Assembly (NCBI GenBank): GCA_010909165.1
Contig: VJWM01000178.1
Coordinates: 124,001 to 188,000 of the forward strand
Origin: Anthoceros angustus
Taxonomy: Eukaryota; Streptophyta; Anthocerotopsida; Anthocerotales; Anthocerotaceae
DNA length: 64,000 nt
Direction: 5' to 3'
Shown here: positions 60,700 to 64,000 of the stretch, in pieces
Position numbering within the stretch: position 1 is the first letter of the stretch
Layout of the letters: the number at the start of each line of letters is the position of its first letter
The notes under the pieces: generated by a model
What the model was told of the DNA's origin: nothing
Database searches by the model: none
What the model saw: the letters and a program-made list of their open reading frames with translations, nothing else
Position numbers and translations under genes: made by a program

Positions 60700-61590
60700 T
60701 GATAAACATAATAAGTGAAAGACTAGAATAGACTATGAGTTCAACTCTGTAATAAAGAATAGAATCTAAAAACTTGTTGATCTTCTGCCATGTCGAAAGC
60801 CAACCTTTTGCAAATCAGTCTTAAAATTGAACTTAATATGCTAAAGGCAAGATTGCACGAGAACTAGGAATTTCATAAAATTTTCCTATACTACAAGCTT
60901 TCACAGCAAAGTGTGACTGAAAGCATACAATACTTAACCTAACTTTGAGGATAGGACACATTCCAAAGGTAGTAGTGGAGGAGAGGCGGTGGTTTTTCGT
61001 GATGAAAAGAAGTGTGGTTTTCACTCTGGGTAATAGATTTATCTGTATATAGCTTACCCCTTTAAGAGGATACGGCGAATAAGAAAACGACCTTTCTCCT
61101 TCAATTCGAATGCAAAGACTGGTCCAGAGGAACCAAACTCGACATTGTTGGTAAGGATGGATTCTGTTGTAGACTTAAGTTTGGAAAACGCTGCATTATT
61201 CAATGCTTAACGAGTGAGCTAGAGCTATGGCTCCGTAGAAGATCAGCAATCTTACTTTTGTCTTGTTCTATCTCGTTAGTTCTAACTTCTCACAGGAGGA
61301 ATTTGTTTGTTTAGCACGAAAGGCGACATCTTCAACATTTTTCCTAATTAGTTCTTGGTTCGAGAAGTTGAGTGACAGTGTTTTCTCCTCTCTCGTGACT
61401 ATAGTTGCGAGAGAAAAATGTTAGTCGTGCTCTTAATGTTGCTGCTTTCAAGAAGAGATGAGTTCTAATTCTTGTCGATGTGTTGTAGGTTTGGAGGTTG
61501 CCAAGGGATAGGAGTTGGGCATGTCTAGACACTTGTAAAATACTTCAGGGTTTTGCCTCATCTGTTTATAGCGGGCTCAATTTAGGGAAT
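60700..61590. other. AT-rich, possibly retrotransposon interior; no gene supported
   Basis: This sequence lies downstream of the primer-binding site in the minus-strand sense and may be degraded retroelement body. No gag-pol motif is readable. Confidence 0.3.
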
Positions 61591-61595
61591 CAACT

Positions 61596-62480
61596 TCACG
61601 AATCTAATCTGGATGCTATGAAGGTGTCTAATGACAATGACCAGAGTATTTGTCTCAGCCAGAAATAAGAGTAATCTTGTTCACAAGTCAACAACAGTGT
61701 CGTGAGATAAGAATCGGTGAGAAGGACATCCTCCTTGACGGCCATGAGTTTTTCTTTGATCACCGCCTCTACTAGGAATACCCGATCTCGACGTTGTTCA
61801 AGAAATTGAGTAGAGAACATGCACCATGGCTCTGATACCGTATTAAAAGTGCGCGGAGCACATATCACACGGGAGCGAGAGCCTGGAAAGATAGGCACGA
61901 GCCAAATCTATACAACATATGCGTAATCAACTTTAGCACGAGTAGATTAAATGTAGTCGTAACAACATAGTTGAGTGATTTCCTTGTCGCATACCCTCCA
62001 TGGCTCTCGTTTTCCTCAACTGAAAGACTTGGAGAAAAAGAGAACCAAGAGGAAGTATGTTAAGTAAAACGATCAACAAACATTGTAAAATGATTCCCTT
62101 TGTCGGGGTCCTCGGTGATATTTTCTTTGTTCTCGGAAAAACGAAGAACCAAGAGAGTACTACAAGGAAATCAATCAACACGCATGGTTAAATGATTTCT
62201 TTGTAGGGTTCCTCAATGGTTCTCTTTGTTCTCATAGAAGAAAAAGAACTAGGAGGGAGAATGGTTTTCTGCAAGGGAGAACGTAAAAAAAATCAATCTA
62301 CCTACAAGGATCCGTCCAAACCACAAGGCATGAAGCAATTCCCTTTACACAATCAAGTGTCACAATGTCATTACTAAGATAAGAAATTTACCATTATCAA
62401 CCCCCAAAGGGTTTTTCTAATAAGTCTCTCCATATTTATATAGGCACATATATATACATATATATATAGGTAAAGCCAAA
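61596..62480 (-). mobile_element. LTR-retrotransposon remnant: LTR plus Met-tRNA primer site
   Basis: In minus-strand sense, GGTATCAGAGCC at about 61841-61829 is the classic primer-binding site for initiator tRNA-Met. A likely LTR lies upstream (about 61850-62480), containing a TATATAAATATGG TATA-like box near 62440. The frame after the site (61898-61596) has FLEQRRDRVFLVEAVIKEKL, but gag identity is not certain. A second LTR was not found. The spacing between the probable LTR end and the primer site is about eight bases, slightly more than usual. Confidence 0.6.
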
Positions 62481-62499
62481 TTTCAGAGATCTCCAAATC

Positions 62500-63700
62500 T
62501 ACCTACTGCCCTTTTTCATTTTCATTTGATATTTTGTTCTATTATGTTAAAAAATAAAATTAATCTTAAGATTTTACTACAAATAAATCTACATAGCTTT
62601 CAAGTGCTAGGCCATGCATAAGCACCTAGACCTCATTTTGATCAAGTATCCTTAAAATAAAATGCTGTATTCCTTGTTTTCCTATTACTACTCACGGTTT
62701 AAAGCTTCTCCTTGTCCTTTTTTGTGTGACTAAATGAGCTTGGCAACCTTGGAAACACTTAGACCTTTGGAGATAATGCTCGCATCTTGGTTGTGAAACT
62801 AAATGATAATATATATATGTACATAATTAGTTGGAATGATGATTTAAATGACATTGTTATTAAATAAAATAAGCAAAGCAATTTGTAGATGATAGAAAAA
62901 TGAAGGAAGAAGGCAAAGGGAAGAGACAAGAATTCACGAGGAGAGCTGTACTCCCGTATGACGAGGTACGCAGCCGGTTGCGCACGTGGTCTATCACGAG
63001 GAGCACGGATGGACGGCAGGCCCAGGGTCTTGTGCGCCAGGGCGTGTTTGGTGTGCCACCGCCAGAGCCCTTCGACGCAGGTCGATCACCGTCGTCTTGC
63101 GACGGTGAGCGAGTTCCAGGAAACCATGAGCAAGAAGGCGGCGAGAATCATTCCACCTTCCAATGGCTGATATGGGGGCCGCAATACCGGGCTCCCGAGG
63201 TACCCTCTTGTCCCCGCGCTCCATCTGTTGTCTGTCACGTGGACGGTCCCGGTTTCATTCCGTCAGACGGACCAAGTAATCGGTGGCTGCGCTTCGGAAA
63301 GCAAAGCGAAGCTTATGACTAATATTGAAGTGCATATATAAACACTTCTCCATAAACAAACAAGAATACCTACAGAACAAGTTTGGATCCGAGAAAAATA
63401 AGAATAATAAATAGTAGTACTATAAGTAGCAGAAAAACCATTTGGATTCGTAATCGAACTCAAACCAGCAATAAGGGACAATCCACTGTCCAACACACAG
63501 AAACTTCTCTCTCCATCAATGACATAGGATGGGAAGAGTGAATTTCAATTCGATACAATGAAGCAGCAAATGAGCAGAGCCTCCTGGCATCATTCATGCC
63601 AGGAACGGACGAGAGAAAGCCAAAGAGAAAAATGCAGAATCCCTGAACACCTGTAAGTCGGACAGAGTTCGCAACCTCGGGTGAGAAGACAAATGAGGCA
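62500..63700. other. Intergenic, with one unrecognised plus-strand frame
   Basis: AT-rich to about 62890, then GC-richer. The plus frame 62900-63322 (140 residues) is open but has no recognisable domain. The last ~400 bases likely hold the 3' UTR of the DUF538 gene. Confidence 0.35.
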
Positions 63701-63719
63701 AACCGAATCCATGCTCCAG

Positions 63720-63980
63720 CTATGAAGCTGCCGAGGAAATCCCCTCGCACGCAGGCACATCGTTGAAGTTGGACTTAGGGAACGTCTTCGAAGTGAAGCC
63801 GCTCTTGAGGACAAGGTCCTGGTTTTTGACCTCAATCCCTGTGATGGACCACCACATCTTGAATGCCTTGGCCTGGATACCAGCCAAATTTTTCAAGCTC
63901 CCTTCCCGCATTACTCCAGTGATCTCGTTAGCGTAGTAGACAGGTATGTTCCCATCCGTGATGGAAAACGAGCACTTATC
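63720..63980 (-). CDS. DUF538 family protein, last exon (gene continues beyond window)
   Basis: DUF538 proteins are small plant proteins linked to trichome and stress phenotypes; their biochemical role is unsettled. The exon starts after a CAG acceptor at 63981-63983 and reads DKCSFSITDGNIPVYYANEI, TGVMREGSLKNLAGIQAKAF, MWWSITGIEV and SGFTSKTFPKSNFNDVPACEG. It ends at the stop 63722-63720. The order matches the C-terminal half of the family (the ITG..GS..NL.G..AK block and the SKTFP...P.C ending). The N-terminal exons lie beyond 64000. Confidence 0.85.
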   Translation of the reverse strand, partial: DKCSFSITDGNIPVYYANEITGVMREGSLKNLAGIQAKAFKMWWSITGIEVKNQDLVLKSGFTSKTFPKSNFNDVPACEGISSAAS

Positions 63981-64000
63981 CTGCAAATAGACAGTGAACT

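Overview
This window is nuclear DNA of a green plant, most likely a non-seed land plant. It carries plant forms of DRP3 dynamin, plant cysteine oxidase, Rab3GAP1, a RHD4/SAC7-type SAC phosphatase, a root-cap protein, a DUF538 protein, and PPR and LRR fragments. Genes are split by many short GT-AG introns (often 80-200 bp). GC-richer gene islands are separated by AT-rich, transposon-laden DNA. The lineage below 'plant' is inference; I cannot name the genus.

Layout: 0.4-4.1 kb is a recent tandem duplication of a 1.8-kb unit. 3.6-8.7 kb holds two old collinear copies of a decayed repeat, one keeping a broken copy of a DRP3 exon whose parent lies at 18.4 kb, plus a repetitive-protein ORF at 6.1-7.2 kb. 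9.1-10.2 kb has a broken ORF like a permuted N4/N6 DNA methyltransferase. 10.7-16.1 kb is a decayed Ty3/gypsy element followed by gag of a second one; 16.6-16.9 kb is a MITE-like inverted-repeat element.

17.4-37.1 kb is the main gene island, all on the minus strand: DRP3 (organelle fission), plant cysteine oxidase (oxygen sensing), Rab3GAP catalytic subunit with a BSD-like segment, a soluble epoxide hydrolase with a partial tandem duplicate, and tRNA-His guanylyltransferase. 37.2-38.6 kb holds LRR and PPR gene debris. 39.0-41.6 kb is a decaying CDC48 copy with a duplicated last exon. 42.6-44.3 kb is a decayed LINE.

45.4-46.5 kb (+) is a secreted root-cap family gene. 47.9-50.4 kb (-) is a PAS plus response-regulator receiver gene without an evident kinase domain. 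50.9-55.5 kb (-) is a SAC phosphoinositide phosphatase. 57.7-59.9 kb (-) has unrecognised ORFs, one with an AT-hook-like motif. 61.8-62.5 kb has an LTR-retrotransposon primer-binding site beside a likely LTR. The end has the last exon of a DUF538 gene that continues past the window.

The genes are ordinary monocistronic plant genes and I see no operon-like cooperation. The most interesting material is the methyltransferase-like ORF, the PAS-receiver protein, the BSD-Rab3GAP architecture, and several frozen steps of gene duplication and decay. Exon edges were read by eye from homology and GT-AG signals, so they are approximate unless given exactly.
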